NCBI RefSeq assembly: GCF_964340395.1
Contig: NC_135561.1
Location: forward strand, 857,501-921,500
DNA length: 64,000 nt
Source of the DNA: Glandiceps talaboti
Lineage: Eukaryota > Hemichordata > Enteropneusta > Spengelidae
Direction of reading: 5' to 3'
Positions 1 through 13,060 of this stretch are shown here, one piece after another (within the stretch, counting starts at the first letter, position 1; each line of letters begins with the position of its first letter). A model generated the notes under the pieces. The model saw nothing but the letters and a program-made list of their open reading frames with translations. It was not told the origin of the DNA and searched no databases. The position numbers were made by a program, and so were the translations under genes.

Positions 1-149
1 TAATGGTTATGCCATTCTACCTTTATGTTACATAAGAGTCTAAGCCGAATACAGAGCAATATCTGAAACAAAGTCATATCTTTCAACTAAGGAAATTGTA
101 TGATTTCATTCACAATTATATTGAGTCATTACAGAAAGTAGTTTTACGA

Positions 150-216
150 ACAACAACAACAACAACCACCACCACCACCACCACCACCACCACCACCACC
201 ACCACCACCACCACCA
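150..216. repeat. (ACC)n microsatellite
   Basis: A short run of AAC triplets passes into a pure ACC run. The apparent poly-Thr reading frame is a by-product of the repeat. Confidence 0.95.
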
Positions 217-1147
217 TTCGGAATGAGTTGTTATGTACGACTGAAATGTCAAGCTGCACAGTTTGTTACAATATGTCAACGTATTAAATCAGAATCAGAA
301 AAGCATTATTCCTCCCACTAGGGAAAATTAAAATGACAGTTCACTCAAATAAAAACACAAAAGAGAAAACAAAACAAAATCCTGCAAAGTGAAATTGAAT
401 GTGCGCTTGTATATATGTAGTTGCCATCTTGTAGATAAATTGTGTTGATACTTGTACAAAATTCAATGTGGCTGAAGATACTAAAATGTACGCCAGACAC
501 GGTTCACTGTCATTCAAATGGCCGCCACCCTGAATTCACTCCGTAAAATGTTTACATATTCCGGCTATTTTCCTTACACAATTCAATTGTTATAACTATT
601 GTTCAGAAGACATATCAGCAGGATGTTATTTCATGGCATAGCAAATGGCCTTTGAGAACTGAACAGATATTCTTAACTGCAAAGACTAGACTAGCTCTAA
701 GCGAACTGCCAATGTCTCAACATTTATCTAGCAATGACATCCATATGCCTTTAGATTGTTCCCCTTTTTGGACTGTTATTGTTATTAATGTACAGGTCAT
801 AATCTCTTTTCAAGTTTAATTTAGTATAATCATGCAAAGCATAACTTCTGTTACTGTCTGTGAAGACAATAACAACACATAATGGCTGCACATCAAAGCT
901 ACCTTCCTTGTACCAGCATAGTATGTACTTAAAAGAAAGTGTCCTCAAGAGGAAAGGAAGGTTTTAGTAATTTTATACAAACATGAACTTAATAGGAATG
1001 ACACCATCTATAAACTGGCACCCGTACTCAGCTGAATTCTAAACTGAGAAGTGAGAGTACTTGAAGGCTTTTCATGAATTGAACTGGGAATAGATTACCT
1101 ATCAATGTCTGTGTGTCCATCCATCTGTCTGTAAGTGTGTGTGTATG

Positions 1148-1320
1148 TACATGTATGTATGTATGTATGTATGTATGTATGTATGTATGTATGTATGTAT
1201 GTATGCATGCATGCATGCATGCATGCATGCATGCATGTATGTATGTATGCATGCATGCATGCATGTATGTATGTATGTATGTATGTATGTATGTATGTAT
1301 GTATGTATGTATGTATGTAT
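1148..1320. repeat. (ATGT)n/(ATGC)n compound microsatellite
   Basis: ATGT units flank two blocks of ATGC units. The repeat is open in several frames on both strands, which explains the Cys/Met/Tyr/Val-rich pseudo-ORFs across it. Confidence 0.95.
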
Positions 1321-2561
1321 CTATCACCAATCTCAGCCATGATCTTTGCTCTGACCCATTGTGTACTGCAAGTTTTGAAAGTTTGAAGTCTCAGCTGATC
1401 AGCAAAACAGTACTGAGTAAATACAGTTTATCATGATTGATGCTACCACAGTCAAGGATCGACTACGACTGCTACATATCACAAACTAGATTTAGTCCTG
1501 TTTGCACACAGAGTAAGTTGTCCCTTCCTTCTAGGGTGTTGAGTGAAACCCACTGCTTGCAGACGGTGCACGTGGGGTGCACGTGTCTGCAAGCAGGACT
1601 AGATTTTCAATTTTCTCCTACACTTTGCCGTGCTTTAGTGCTTCAGGAGAGTTGAACCTTTTCGTTTCCAATAACGCAGAACCAATATACGTTAATCAAA
1701 TTGCAAAGAATAACTCTACCATTTGTATTGTGGCAAATATATTTACCATTTGTTCACCTTGACGTCCCATCGCCAACAGGTAGCACACGACCGCCATCTT
1801 GAAAACAGGACGCCCTCATTTGGCCAAAAGTCGCACCCTAAGATGTCGTTTGCATCAGAAACGAGTACTTTATTTGGCGTTCATATATAAAAACACGAAT
1901 TTGTATTTTAAGATGCATAAAAAGGTTTCTCAAGACAAGACAGAACAAGACAAAACAAGACAAACAACACAAAAACAAAACAAAACAAAGCCTTATATGG
2001 CTATATAGGACTTGAAACATCAGGCAATCTCCATGTATCAAACACCGAAATCATAATAGTGTTGTTCAAAATACTAACCGGCTTTGGATATACATTGCTT
2101 ATCAAAAAGAAAGAACTAGAGGTATGTGTCCCTAGGCAATAATACAAGAAAGTAAGCTTTTGTTTGAAGTGACAAGTTGGACGTTTTAACATTAATATTG
2201 ATCGTGCAGATACTTGAGAAAGCCAAATCAAGTACCCATGACGAATTTCTTTAAATGAAATATGTTGGTTAATCCCACAAACAAGGTATTATGTGCCAAT
2301 ACTGTGATGACTTACTTTGAATAATTAACAACTTGATGAAATAAACACGTTCATTGCAAGTCCAGCACACGTTTTCATGAAAAGATGTAAAGCCCACAGT
2401 GATGATTGTATACCCTTGTTACTTACAACACAAATTGCAAGTCTACATTTTCTACGAATACTGAAGACTATCATTTGCTTCATAGTATACGACCGACATG
2501 CATGATACTAACAATAAATGGGAGTTCTGCAAAAATAATATTAGGGACATCACTGTTTGAT

Positions 2562-2623
2562 ACAACACCAACACCAACACCAACACCAACACCAACACCA
2601 ACACCAACACCAACACCAACACC
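2562..2623. repeat. (ACACCA)n hexanucleotide repeat
   Basis: About ten head-to-tail copies of a CCAACA-type hexamer. Confidence 0.95.
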
Positions 2624-2990
2624 ACTTGTCCTGTCAATCACTGGATAAATTATGAGCACTCAGCCTAATACATTTTGATATACGAACCTATTCGAAACGA
2701 CAACATACTGGTTTTGCCTTAAATTAAAGTATCATACATGGTCATGGTTACGGTTTCAGGAAAAGGCATTTTTAACAACACCAGCCCGTCAGCTCACGAC
2801 CTCTCTAAAATAGAATTACAAAATTAGTAAATTAAATCTGGACTAGAAGAGACCTGATGTTGCTTGTAGACTAGCAAAACACGAAGTTTTCTGTAAGATG
2901 ATATTGAATCAACGCAGTATATATTTTAACCTTTCGATAAAGTTTATCCAAAACATGTTCACATTCTTTGATATGTGTGTATGGATTACT

Positions 2991-3070
2991 GTTTGGACCA
3001 AGTAAGGAAGTCAGATATACTACAGTTTTAGTTTGGACCAAGTAAGGAAGTCAGATATACTACAGTTTTA
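2991..3070. repeat. Exact 40 bp tandem duplication
   Basis: Two adjacent, identical 40 bp copies (2991-3030 and 3031-3070). Identity suggests a recent duplication. Confidence 0.95.
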
Positions 3071-3624
3071 GAAATGACAAGTTGTCAGTGGAGTTGATCT
3101 AATTCACTATTCCAATATGACTGGATGAAAAAGCCGCTTCATCTTTCAAAATATCAAAAAATATGTCATATATTAGGTATACATTTCAAAACAAATTTTC
3201 ACAGTAACAAACCTTTTTGCCCGTTTATCACTTAACCAAAGTGTTTCCTTATACATGAATTTATAAACTTGGGTCATCATAATTCTGCTTCATAATGTAC
3301 ACAATTACCACAATGCATACTATTGCAATGTTGGAATAATATGCATGATGACAAAGAGTCAAATTTTCATCCCACAACACTAACACTTAAATTATTACAA
3401 GGGGTAGGGCGAGGGGAGTAGGTAACTTTTTACAAATCAGTTCCTCGGGGCGGGTGATATTTTCAGAAAATGGAATTTTACTTTGACTAATTGTATTTAC
3501 ATTATTTTGTGATTTTAGCATCCCACCGCTATCACCGGTTCCAAATCCCACTGCTGCCACCAATGCGTCGTAGTATCAGGTCAGCAAATTAGAGCCAAGA
3601 CGAAGTATCTTTACACAAATTCAC

Positions 3625-3685
<61 letters not shown>

Positions 3686-3690
3686 GGTGG
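3625..3690. repeat. (TTG)n(TGG)n microsatellite
   Basis: A TTG run followed by a TGG run, about 230 bp upstream of the first GPCR exon seen. Confidence 0.9.
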
Positions 3691-3920
3691 TATAAGTAGT
3701 AGGGAACGACATGGTGGCAGCAGTGGGATCAAGTCCTTACACTTACTTTAATTGTGGGACCCTTTTCATGTCTGACAACACTTAAACCATGACCCTTTGT
3801 TCTGGCAATTGCTCCATTCTGATCATGAGCTGTATACAATTTCACATTATCACCACTTAGAGTTTATCGATATGATTTACATACTGTATTGCATGTAGAT
3901 TACCAAATTTCTCTTTACAG

Positions 3921-6042
3921 GTCTCTCAGATTGTCAGTATTTTCACGGTAACAACAATTGGTCTGGATCGATATCATGTTGTCATGTACCCCTTAAGGAG
4001 AAAGTTGTCTGTAAAAGGAAAGAAAATAATTATACTATTTATCTGGTTGGCTGCCATCGCTTTGTCGTCTCCTCAACTCATTTATGCACACCATCAGGAA
4101 GGCTATACGTTAGATGGTAACAGAACATACTATATGTGTAGGGCAGACTGGCCCCAATCAACACGTATTAACTACATGGAAATGTATATTTGGATATTAT
4201 TCGTGGTGACTTATGCTGTTCCGCTCATTCTACTTAGCACATGCTATATCCAAGTCGGTCTGATATTATGGAGACGTACTTTGCCTGGACACGTTGACGC
4301 CGAGAGGGACAGGGAGCAGGAAGTGGCGAAACGAAAGGTATAACTTTACACTTATATAATATACATACAAATATCTCCAGTCTCTCCAACTTACAACTAA
4401 ATAAAGGTCGATAGGTAGTTTGTTACATACGATACGTTTCATACATAAATTCATGGTTAGATAAAGAAATAGATTTGAACAGTGATTATTTGTCCCATAT
4501 ATCATAATCAGTATACGATACACCATACTGTATAACACCACAGCTATCCATATCTCAACAAATAATCATCTTTGGATGACTACATAACGGAAAGTATTAA
4601 AGTCTTTCCAGCGTTATTCAGATATCCATATATGTTTGATCGTTGCAAACTCCTTTGAGATACAGTATAGGTCTAACTTTATAAATCAGTCATTACATCT
4701 TTCATGAAAAGTTTACTTTCTATCTGCGCATGTCCGTAGGGTTTATATTAGGAGTAAAAAAATTGCGAGGTTCCGATTACATTGAATTTTAAAATATGTG
4801 TGGTAGGTAGATGTTTTATTTTATTTTATTGTATATTTTTTTCATGTGTGAGTGTCTAGTTCAGGTTTTCAACTTTTTTATTTGGTCTTACTGTATATAT
4901 TCACAAGTTTGTGATTGAATATTCCTGGTCTCAGTCGACAGTTTTGATTTGTGTTCACAGTGAGATAAAATATATCATTGTATATATATTTTAGTGCTAC
5001 CAGTGTCTGTATTTTGTGTAAGTTGTAGCAAAATCATTGTGAGAGAAGTACAAAAATCGTGCTGCATAATTAAAACTGTATAGACACTCATGTTTTGGTA
5101 GTAAGGCCTTAAGCTTCTATAATCCAATCCAATCCAAATGACTTTTAACTGTCATATTTAATATCTTACTTATTTTCTACAGGCCATTCGTACGCTGATT
5201 TCCCTGATAATACTTTTCGCAGTGTGTTGGTTACCTCTCAACTTCTACAACCTGTTTATCATATCGTACAATCCAATTTATCTAACCACACATTGGGAAG
5301 CAACAGTTACATCCCGAGCCTGCGTCTTCATATGGTTGATATTATCTGATACCATCTTTAATCCTATAGTGTATGTTTTCCTTAGCGAAAACTTCCGGGT
5401 GAGTATCATTCAACAAAGCAGATAGAAACATGATTTACAGTTTTAAAGGAAATTATAGAGTTGTGTATTCGAGACGTATAATTGTATGTTGATAAATCTA
5501 TGTTCTAATTCAGGCTTTAATTTGATATTTTGCTCTGGTTGATGAAGTATGCAGGAAACAAAACCGATAACAATATTATGTGATAAAATATATGTATTAC
5601 GGTTTATAAAAATTTGTTTTATTACAGAGAAGATAACATAGCTGGCAAGTATTTCGAAATCGAAATTTACATATCGAAGCTGATCTCTTTACAGCTACAA
5701 TTTTGTTTAACACCGGAGGCTATTATAAATTTGGGTCATTCTATCAGATCTAATTTGGACACTACAGAATGATAAATAATTTGTTCAAACATGATTGTTT
5801 TAATATATCCAAATAGGGGAAAGGTGTATAAATGTGTTTTATGTCTGCGTTTCCAGTAACAACACTGTGAGATTTGTTAGACTATTTCGAAATAACGAAA
5901 TACGTTTTGTTCTAATTCAAAAAAACACGGCGACACCGCATTACATGTAGCTTTACACAGTCTTTGAAATAATGGTAAAACAAGTGGTTTGAAAGGTTTT
6001 GTACACATAAAAAGCATAACATCGGGTACAAATGTTAATTAT

Positions 6043-6104
<62 letters not shown>

Positions 6105-6272
6105 TGTCTTTACTTACAGAAAAACCTTAAAATGTTTGTCTACCGTTTCAAAAATTGCGTTGGAATGGAAGTTGAGTACCCCTACTCAGATGCATCGACA
6201 TTTACGTCAACTATGGCAACGACAAGGCATCAAATCAAGTATTCAAACTCAATAGCTTTGAAGAAGATATAA
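3921..6272 (+). CDS. Class A (rhodopsin-like) peptide GPCR, 3' part
   Basis: Three exons read in one phase: 3921-4337, 5183-5398 and 6120-6272 (stop TAA at 6270). All junctions are phase 0 with AG acceptors and GT donors. They give 261 residues, from the end of TM3 to the C-terminus. Visible marks: the DRY box at the end of TM3 in LDRYHVVMYPL; TM4 with its Trp; an ECL2 stretch CRADWP holding the Cys expected to bond to TM3; TM5; a charged third loop ending in KRK; TM6 with CWLP; TM7 with NPIVY; then helix 8 and a Cys in KNC that could be palmitoylated. The CxxDWP loop and CWLPLNFYNL recall the NPY/NPFF/tachykinin-like peptide receptors; the ligand is unknown. The protein acts at the plasma membrane. 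Exons for the N-terminus and TM1 to TM3 are missing from view, so the gene is partial here. Confidence 0.88.
4740..5090. repeat. Dispersed repeat copy inside a GPCR intron
   Basis: The first half (about 4755-4850) resembles 39775-39870: both have a run of A, then GGTTCCGATTAC, an AATTTT stretch, a GGTAGGTAGA-like motif and T-rich sequence. The second half (about 4945-5075) resembles 63765-63890, sharing TGTGTTCACAGTGAGATAAA and GTGTCTGTA. This looks like one interspersed family with partial copies elsewhere in the window. Its class is unknown. Confidence 0.6.
6045..6105. repeat. (ATA)n microsatellite
   Basis: A pure trinucleotide run ending about 12 bp before the acceptor AG of the last GPCR exon. 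It takes the place of a normal pyrimidine tract, leaving only a short TCTTTACTTACAG. Confidence 0.95.
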
Positions 6273-6460
6273 AGGATGATAATTACGTAGACAAAGAAAA
6301 CTGCAAGGAATGCCGAAGAAAGTCTAGGCCGAGTCGTCCATGTAATAACAGTTGTAATGAGTAAAGCATCTTCCAATCAAGTTTGCTCATTGTTAGTTTC
6401 GGTTCTGAAGCAACAAGGGTATGGAATATATATAGACGAAACGATGTAATCTGTGTTTAA

Positions 6461-7912
6461 ATGAAAAACTATGGTAAAATTCCTGATGTGTGGAAGAGAG
6501 CCATTATTTCTCCTATTCCAAAGGATACCACTAAGGATTGCAGAATTCCGCTTAAAGTGGCCATATGGATGAGAATTTGGTATTTATTTTGGATTTTTAT
6601 TTGATAAAACAGCTTCACTATGTTTTTCTACTTGAAAAAATAAAGCGAAAGGACATATACCAAGTTTATGTTCGCAACTCAATAAAATGCAAAACATTAA
6701 ACAATGTGTGAAATGTTTGTTATTGTACGTACAATAACAAACTTTTTACACTTTTTGCATCTTTTTGCATTGTATTGCGTTATGAACATGGACTTGGTAT
6801 ATATTCTTTCGCTTTATTTTTTCAAGTAGAAAAACATAGTGAAGCTGTTTTATCAAATAAAAATCCAAAATAAATACCAAATTCTCATCCATATGGCCAC
6901 TTTAACTACAGAGGAAAGTCTACAATCCTCTGTTGCTAAATTATATAGTTCCTTGCTAAATTCTCGATTGCTGTGTTATTTTTAAGGAAACGATATCATA
7001 GTTGATGAACAAAATGGGTTTCGGATCATGTCAAGACCATATCTTTGTGCTTTCATCAATTTGAATGTAAAAAATAGATTAGCTAATGGTTTATCTACGT
7101 TATTTTGTTACTTTTTTTTTGCTTTACGGAAAGCCTTTGATTATGTAAACAGAGATGCCTTAATGTATAAATTGTTAGTAAATAGAGTTGATGGTAAGAT
7201 GTATACCAGTATCAATGCTATGTATCAAAGCCTTTGTAAAAATCAACTCTTTATAATCATACGGTTATCGAATAGTTTGGAACGAATGTCTGAGTTCGTG
7301 CGGGTGATAACTTATCTTCCACTTTGGTTATTTTATTTGTTAATGACTTATCAACCGGCTTGAAATCAATGCAGAAAGGTGTCAACATAGGTGAAAGTAA
7401 CGTAGCTCTACTACTTTATGCTGACGAACCTATAGATGGTTCAAAACCAGTTACGGTGTTGAACCCTATACGTGTCCATGAACTTATCACGTGGTCTACG
7501 ATCTTTCATGGCTCAGTTCAGGTCAGGTGTATTACCTCTTCGTATACAGACTGGACGTTACAGAGGTGAACCAATTGTTAGCTGAAAGAATTTGTACATT
7601 TTGTAATGATAATGTTGTCGAAAATGAAGTACATTTTCTTTTACAATGTATGATCTTCGGAATGTATATTTTGATTTTGAAGATGACATTACTCTGATTT
7701 GCCAGACAATGAAAAATTAAAGAATGAGAAACTAAAGTACTTGGTGTCAAGAAAAGTGAGAAATATTACAAGGTTTATTGAGAACGCATATTTAAAGAAA
7801 ATGGACATTTATACATTAGAAGATAGTTTCTGTTTTTGCCTTGCATATAAACACTTTCTTCATTGTAATAAAGCTCCTCATTCTGTTCTAGATAAGAATT
7901 ATTTACTAAGGT
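6461..7912 (+). mobile_element. Decayed non-LTR retrotransposon (LINE), reverse transcriptase part
   Basis: Conceptual translation, allowing frameshifts, follows the order of a LINE reverse transcriptase. WKRAIISPIPK and IPLNYRG appear near 6510-6910 (split by a foldback insertion), then an NGF-like block near 7010, then AFDYVNRD near 7130-7160, FVNDL near 7335, and LLLYADE near 7410-7425 where YADD is expected. The tail motifs FRSGVLPLRIQTGRYRG and CTFCNDN follow at 7510-7610, then a Lys-rich C-terminus to about 7910. Frameshifts, stops and the YADE change make it inactive. The (CAC/TAC)n tract follows 90 bp later. Confidence 0.85.
6556..6901. mobile_element. 346 bp foldback MITE, TTAA target site, piggyBac-like
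   Basis: An almost complete palindrome centred near 6728 (GTAC/GTAC). Its termini AGTGGCCATATGG and CCATATGGCCACT are flanked by TTAA at 6552-6555 and 6902-6905. Deleting the element and one TTAA restores an uninterrupted LINE reading, PLNYRG. The insertion, the duplicated TTAA and the target reading frame are therefore seen directly. TTAA duplication is typical of the piggyBac superfamily. There is no transposase gene, so it is non-autonomous. Confidence 0.88.
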
Positions 7913-8003
7913 GACATATAAGCCCATTTGGCTGGGAGTTGTATATTGTAACACTTTTTGTAGATTTGTCATGCTTTACCTCATGTCTCTATAATAAACT
8001 ATA

Positions 8004-8129
8004 CTACCACTCCCACTACCACTATCACTATCACTACCACTGCTACTACCACTACTACTACCACCACCACCACCACCACCACCACCACCACCACCACCAC
8101 CACCACCACCACCACCACCACCACCATCA

Positions 8130-8193
<64 letters not shown>

Positions 8194-8417
8194 TACTACT
8201 ACCACTACTACTACTACTACTACCACCACTACTACTACCACCACTACTACTACTACTACTACCACTACCACCACCACCACCACCACCACCACTACTACTA
8301 CTACTACCACTACTACCACCACCTCTACTACTACTACTACTACTACTACCACTACCACCACCACCACCACCACTACTACTACTACTACTACCACTACTAC
8401 CACTACTACCACCACCT

Positions 8418-8484
<67 letters not shown>

Positions 8485-8486
8485 CA

Positions 8487-8517
<31 letters not shown>

Positions 8518-8528
8518 CAATACTACTA

Positions 8529-8573
<45 letters not shown>

Positions 8574-8574
8574 T
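8004..8574. repeat. (CAC/TAC)n trinucleotide microsatellite, about 570 bp
   Basis: Mixed CAC and TAC triplets without interruption. This gives His/Tyr runs on one strand and Ser/Gly or Val runs on the other, none of which should be read as protein. Confidence 0.97.
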
Positions 8575-8829
8575 GCACAATCAAAGCTAATAAAAACAAA
8601 ACAAAAAGTGTATGATCTCCTAGTCATTGGATCACGTGTTCCCGGTCTTGCTAAAGCCTCAGGTCGGCATTTCCGATAACATATTGTTTTAATCATACGT
8701 GTACATGTTTAAAATTCTATTCATAAACAAAAAATAATGTGTCTCAAAAATGAAAGATTAGTTAACTGGTTGGGTTACACACACTCCCACGTTTCTATTA
8801 ACTGTAGTCTTTATTTCTAGATCGTATTA

Positions 8830-8895
8830 TAGTTTTACGAGAAAACGTGAGATTTCAAGATTGTAGTTTTACGAGAAAACGTGAGATTTCAAGAT
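8830..8895. repeat. Tandem duplication, 34 bp period
   Basis: Two near-identical copies of a unit starting TAGTTTTACGAGAAAACG. Confidence 0.9.
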
Positions 8896-9266
8896 CAATC
8901 TTTGTAAGGTAGTGATTGTGCTTAGTTTGTGAGACAATGACGTCATATGGGGAAGGTTTGTCCTCTGTAGTAGTACTCTTGAGAAATGAAGTTGCCGTAG
9001 TATTTCACCCTAGGGCCATGATGTTTTATCACAAACATAAACAGATATTTAACGGTAGACTAATAACAGAGACAAAACACGCACAGCAGGATCCTTTATC
9101 CACAATGCAATAGAAACAGACTTCTCAGTCTGATGAGAAAATATTCATGGTCTTGATCACTGTAATGGTTTCAATCATTTACGTTTGAACTGATAATTAT
9201 GTCAGCTTTCTCGTTCACATCCAACTGTGAGGCGGTACCTCTGTTTTCTTTTTCTTATGAATTTGA

Positions 9267-9352
<86 letters not shown>

Positions 9353-11579
9353 GTATGTGTATGTGTGTGTGTGTGTGAGCGTGTGTAAAATATGGTGTCT
9401 CATAAGGGAAACATCAAAGTATCTTCATTTTTTCGACCTTGTTTGTAATGGCGAGCGTATTGAAATGGTGCATACATACATACATACATACATACATACA
9501 TACAGTGCTATTACATGTTTAAAATATAATATAACCTTTAGTAATGTAATTCAAAATCATTACGAATTTCAGCATTTAATGTGCTTTCAGCGATTGTATG
9601 TTTTTTTCAGTTACTTTCAAAACAATAAATATAATAGACATACAAAAGCTTCGCTTTGTGAAATGTAATATTTAATATTTGTTTGATCTGATGAATACAA
9701 TCATAAATGAAGTGAACTCAACTAGACTTTACATAATTCTTAAATAAAAAATAACTGACTTTTTAAGTTGTTTATTTCTGTTCATCGCTTCTTGAAACAC
9801 TACTCTTTGACAAACCATTGAATATGTACGCGACTTTTGATTTATGGTGAACGGATAAATATATCATTTTTCAGTGCTTCCCCGGCCCGTCACTAGTGTT
9901 ACAAAGTATATAACTGTATTATAAACACAGTAATTGTATCTAGGTTACCCGACCGTGTGAGGTCTAATTGATTAATGAGATAGTAATACGAGCTAGACCA
10001 TGTTATTACTTGTAATTAAGTGAACGTTTGCAAGTGTCACTACAAGTGATAAATCACAACTTTTAATGAATTCAGCCTTAGTAGAAAAGAGTATTTTCAA
10101 AATAGATTATCTCTGAATTAAATTAACCGTAGTTCATAAACACTTCCTATATAAGGAAAAGAATTGAAGTTTACTGTAAACATGTTATTTACTAACCATA
10201 TTTGTATTACGGAATGAAGATTTTAGATTTGAATAAAATGTGAATGTTGGGTGTATGCTAATAAGCTACTTTACACGGAGAGAGATCTTGCGGGGCGGAA
10301 GAGAGCAACACGTCTGGATTTACGGTGTCTGATCTGCGTCGTAGTATGAATACTACGGGGAACTATTGTTTCTATCTAGTTTGAACTGCCGTAAGTGAAG
10401 GAAAACGAATCCAAAGCTCTCGTATTGTCGGTTTAAGCATACACCTACTTCACCAAAAGTAATATTCTGTGTGCTTGTGAGTTTATCCCCTGAATACGTG
10501 TCCTGAGATTCTGGTACCTCTGAGATTGAATGTGTGCGTTTGAAGTTACAACTTGAATTTGGTCAATAACTATCAACACCAAAGACAAGTCTGTAGCACT
10601 AGTATTGAATGTTTCTCGGTAATTACTCTCTGCTATCCATTGCTTAATTCTTCAAATTACATTGTACACAGTATGTCTGTGTTCATATACATTACATGTA
10701 ATTGATATTAAATACTGTAGTTGAAGACATGGCGCCATTTAGATTGGCAAATAATATCAAGCGTGTTACTCTCTCAGTTTACTATTAATTGTAACCTGAC
10801 TGTTGATCAACTACTATTGATCGCTGCTGACAAGAGGAAAGATGCCCTTTTTCAATAAGCTTAGCGCGAACAAATGGGACGGAGTGAAAACACAAACAAA
10901 TGAATACCTTCCGTCGATGATGATAGCAGAATTGACAGACAGTAACAGACAGACAAAATGACGTCGTTTATAGAAGCCCCGGTCATATTCAAGCAAACAA
11001 AAACTCAAAATCAACACATCGGGAAACGTTTCTTCTTTGCTCATTCTACACATTGCTCCATACACATGAGATAACTCAACTAGTCCTATCTACCGTTTCT
11101 ACTTTAGAAAGGTATTGCAGGTATATTTAAGTGAATAAAATAATACATAGAAATATCGATGGAGCAGTGGTTTCCGTTCTTCCTCCACAACACTGTGTCT
11201 TAGTTTAACTAATAGAACTTGGGTTTGATAAGTTGGGTATCTAAAAATAGAACCATGATAAAAGATGAATAAGTTTCTCCAAATGAAGAAACAATTCTCT
11301 ATATCGACCTTTTATGCAGATTGAACTGTGTGACTCAAGACCTTCAAGTTCAAAGACTTCAAAGACATCTATGCTTTTCCCCAGCCCCTTAAAACCAATA
11401 TAAAATCCAATAAAACCGATAGCGGCCCTCTCCATAAAAACAGATTATCGAATCATATATTGAAGGCAATGCCGTTAGGGATAAAGCTTGGGTCACACAG
11501 TCCAATCTTCATAACTCAAGCAAGTTGTTTACCCACTTTCCAGCCATCTGTCGAAACATAAAATAATTTACTACTTAAC
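8896..11579. other. No gene seen; simple repeats only
   Basis: Contains a (GT)n(CTGT)n tract at 9270-9380 and a short (ATAC)n tract at 9468-9504. Short reading frames on both strands show no family motif and no convincing splice structure. Confidence 0.6.
9270..9380. repeat. (GT)n(CTGT)n microsatellite
   Basis: A dinucleotide run followed by a tetranucleotide run, then GT/GTAT units. Confidence 0.95.
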
Positions 11580-11920
11580 TGCTACAATATGCGAGCAAAT
11601 CGGCGTATGGTTTCCGTATCTTATTTGTGGAGTATTTTCTCTGTAAATACTTTTAATGCAGCCAAGAGAGCTTACTCACAGGTTTTCCGTACATTGTCAG
11701 GTGTTAAACATTCTTTTAATCAGAGCAATAGTGCAATGTTTGTCAACTTGTCGATTTTAACCTTTGATGAAATCATTAGGAAAAAATCTCTTAGCTTTCT
11801 TAGTAGATTGCATCTCTCAAGTAACCCGTTTGTGGTTGCTGTTTTATCTCTGTCAGTATTAACACACAGTGCTTTGTGGAGTATTTGGAGTAAGCGTCTA
11901 TTTTAATGTGTTTTGGTATG
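11580..11920 (+). mobile_element. LINE 3' fragment (C-terminal domain of the polyprotein)
   Basis: One open frame (start codon 11589, stop near 11906) reads AYSQVFRTLSGVKHSF, then SNSAMFVNLSILTFDE, then FLSRLHLSSNP and SLWS-type residues ending in W-K-R-L. This order matches the conserved tail of many invertebrate LINE ORF2 proteins (AYNxxFRxLxG ... MFV ... TF ... R ... W). It lacks the reverse transcriptase, so it is a fragment. The family match is from memory of the tail pattern. Confidence 0.6.
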
Positions 11921-12189
11921 GGATTATTTTTTATAATCTGAAATAAAGTGATAATAATATTTCTTTTAAATCAGATTCGTGTATCCGTCTAATCCATGGC
12001 TGTTCTAGAAAACCATGTTTTATAATAAAAAAAATCGCTGACGGTATGTGAATAAGCTTTGGTATCCATGTAACAGTTAAATAGCTGTCGTAGGGTTTTA
12101 ATTGCAATCCCCAATATTGCCTTAACACTGCAGCAGTTGTCTATTTTGGTGTAGCAATGTAGATTAAATCTGACAGCTCGTCAGAATAT

Positions 12190-12400
12190 GTTGAGAAGTA
12201 AAACTCACGGGAGCAAGTCTACCGAGGCTGGAGTGTCAACTCGGTCAAAAAAGGCTCTACAAGTGGCATCTCAAATCCGTCTGACGAAGACCCTGAACTG
12301 AGCATCATGGCGGCCATTCAACGTCTCAACGGTAGACTAGACCGTATCGACGGTAACCAAATCAATAGCAGAAGAGCTAGAAAAATGCTATTCATTTTAC
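12190..12400 (+). mobile_element. Possible retroelement ORF1 fragment
   Basis: With one frameshift near 12260 the sequence reads a polar segment, then SNPSDEDPELSIMAAIQRL and NGRLDRIDGN. This is an acidic linker followed by a coiled-coil-like heptad pattern, as seen in LINE ORF1 or gag proteins. It lies just beyond a LINE tail. It could equally be the start of an unrelated gene; I see no splice structure to support that. Confidence 0.3.
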
Positions 12401-12957
12401 ATTCGCCATGTATACAGATGGACTTTGATACAAAAGAACAAGTGACATTTACAGTTCATATCTTGTCATTTTTGTCAAAAGACATTATATTCAAGTTAAT
12501 ATTAGCAGCTTTAAACATGTGACTTGGACCTGAATGATGTGTTTATCTCTTTTCAGTATATTCAAATTAATAGTGTATAATTATCAAAGAGTTGGGAAAA
12601 CTAGATAAGCGTTGTACGGTTGATCAATGTGAAATGGTTAGATTATTATTATACGAAATGTATACTATTTTTTACTATGTTGTCACTTTTTATTATCACA
12701 GATATCACTGGTAGTCGACAGGAAACCACAGCTGTGAGTCGAACTCATTAGTTAGTAATAAACGGTACAAGTGGTAACCCAATTGAACTTATAAACTTAT
12801 CAGCCAGTGTTAATTTTGATCAGGAAGTTGTCAATATTCGCTTACACTTTCTGTTAAAGTCACTCATAATTATACAAGTCGTGTATCGTAGGGGTAACCA
12901 ACTACAGGTTTTGCCCAGCATGAAGCAGTCAATCATTTTATAATAAAGACGACATTA

Positions 12958-13060
12958 ATAAACAAAGAAAAACAAACAAACAAACAAACAAACAAACAAA
13001 CAAACAAACAAACAAACAAACAAACAAATAAACATTCAGACAGACAGTCAGACAGACAGA
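12958..13060. repeat. (AAAC)n(CAGA)n microsatellite
   Basis: A CAAA run followed by a short CAGA run. Confidence 0.93.

Larger units (their letters stand above)
1..3920. other. Non-coding stretch upstream of the GPCR exons
   Basis: I see no convincing coding exon here on either strand. The stretch holds an (ACC)n tract at about 150-216, an ATGT/ATGC tract at 1148-1320, an (ACACCA)n tract at 2562-2623, an exact 40 bp duplication at 2991-3070 and a (TTG)n(TGG)n tract at 3625-3690. The GPCR exon starting at 3921 needs upstream exons for TM1 to TM3, and I could not find them here. This may therefore be an intron of that gene, with its 5' exons outside the window. Confidence 0.5.

Noticed and set aside
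7939-8679. Long His/Tyr, Ser/Gly and Val frames
   Set aside because: Trinucleotide microsatellite read in different frames; no start context, splice sites or domain.
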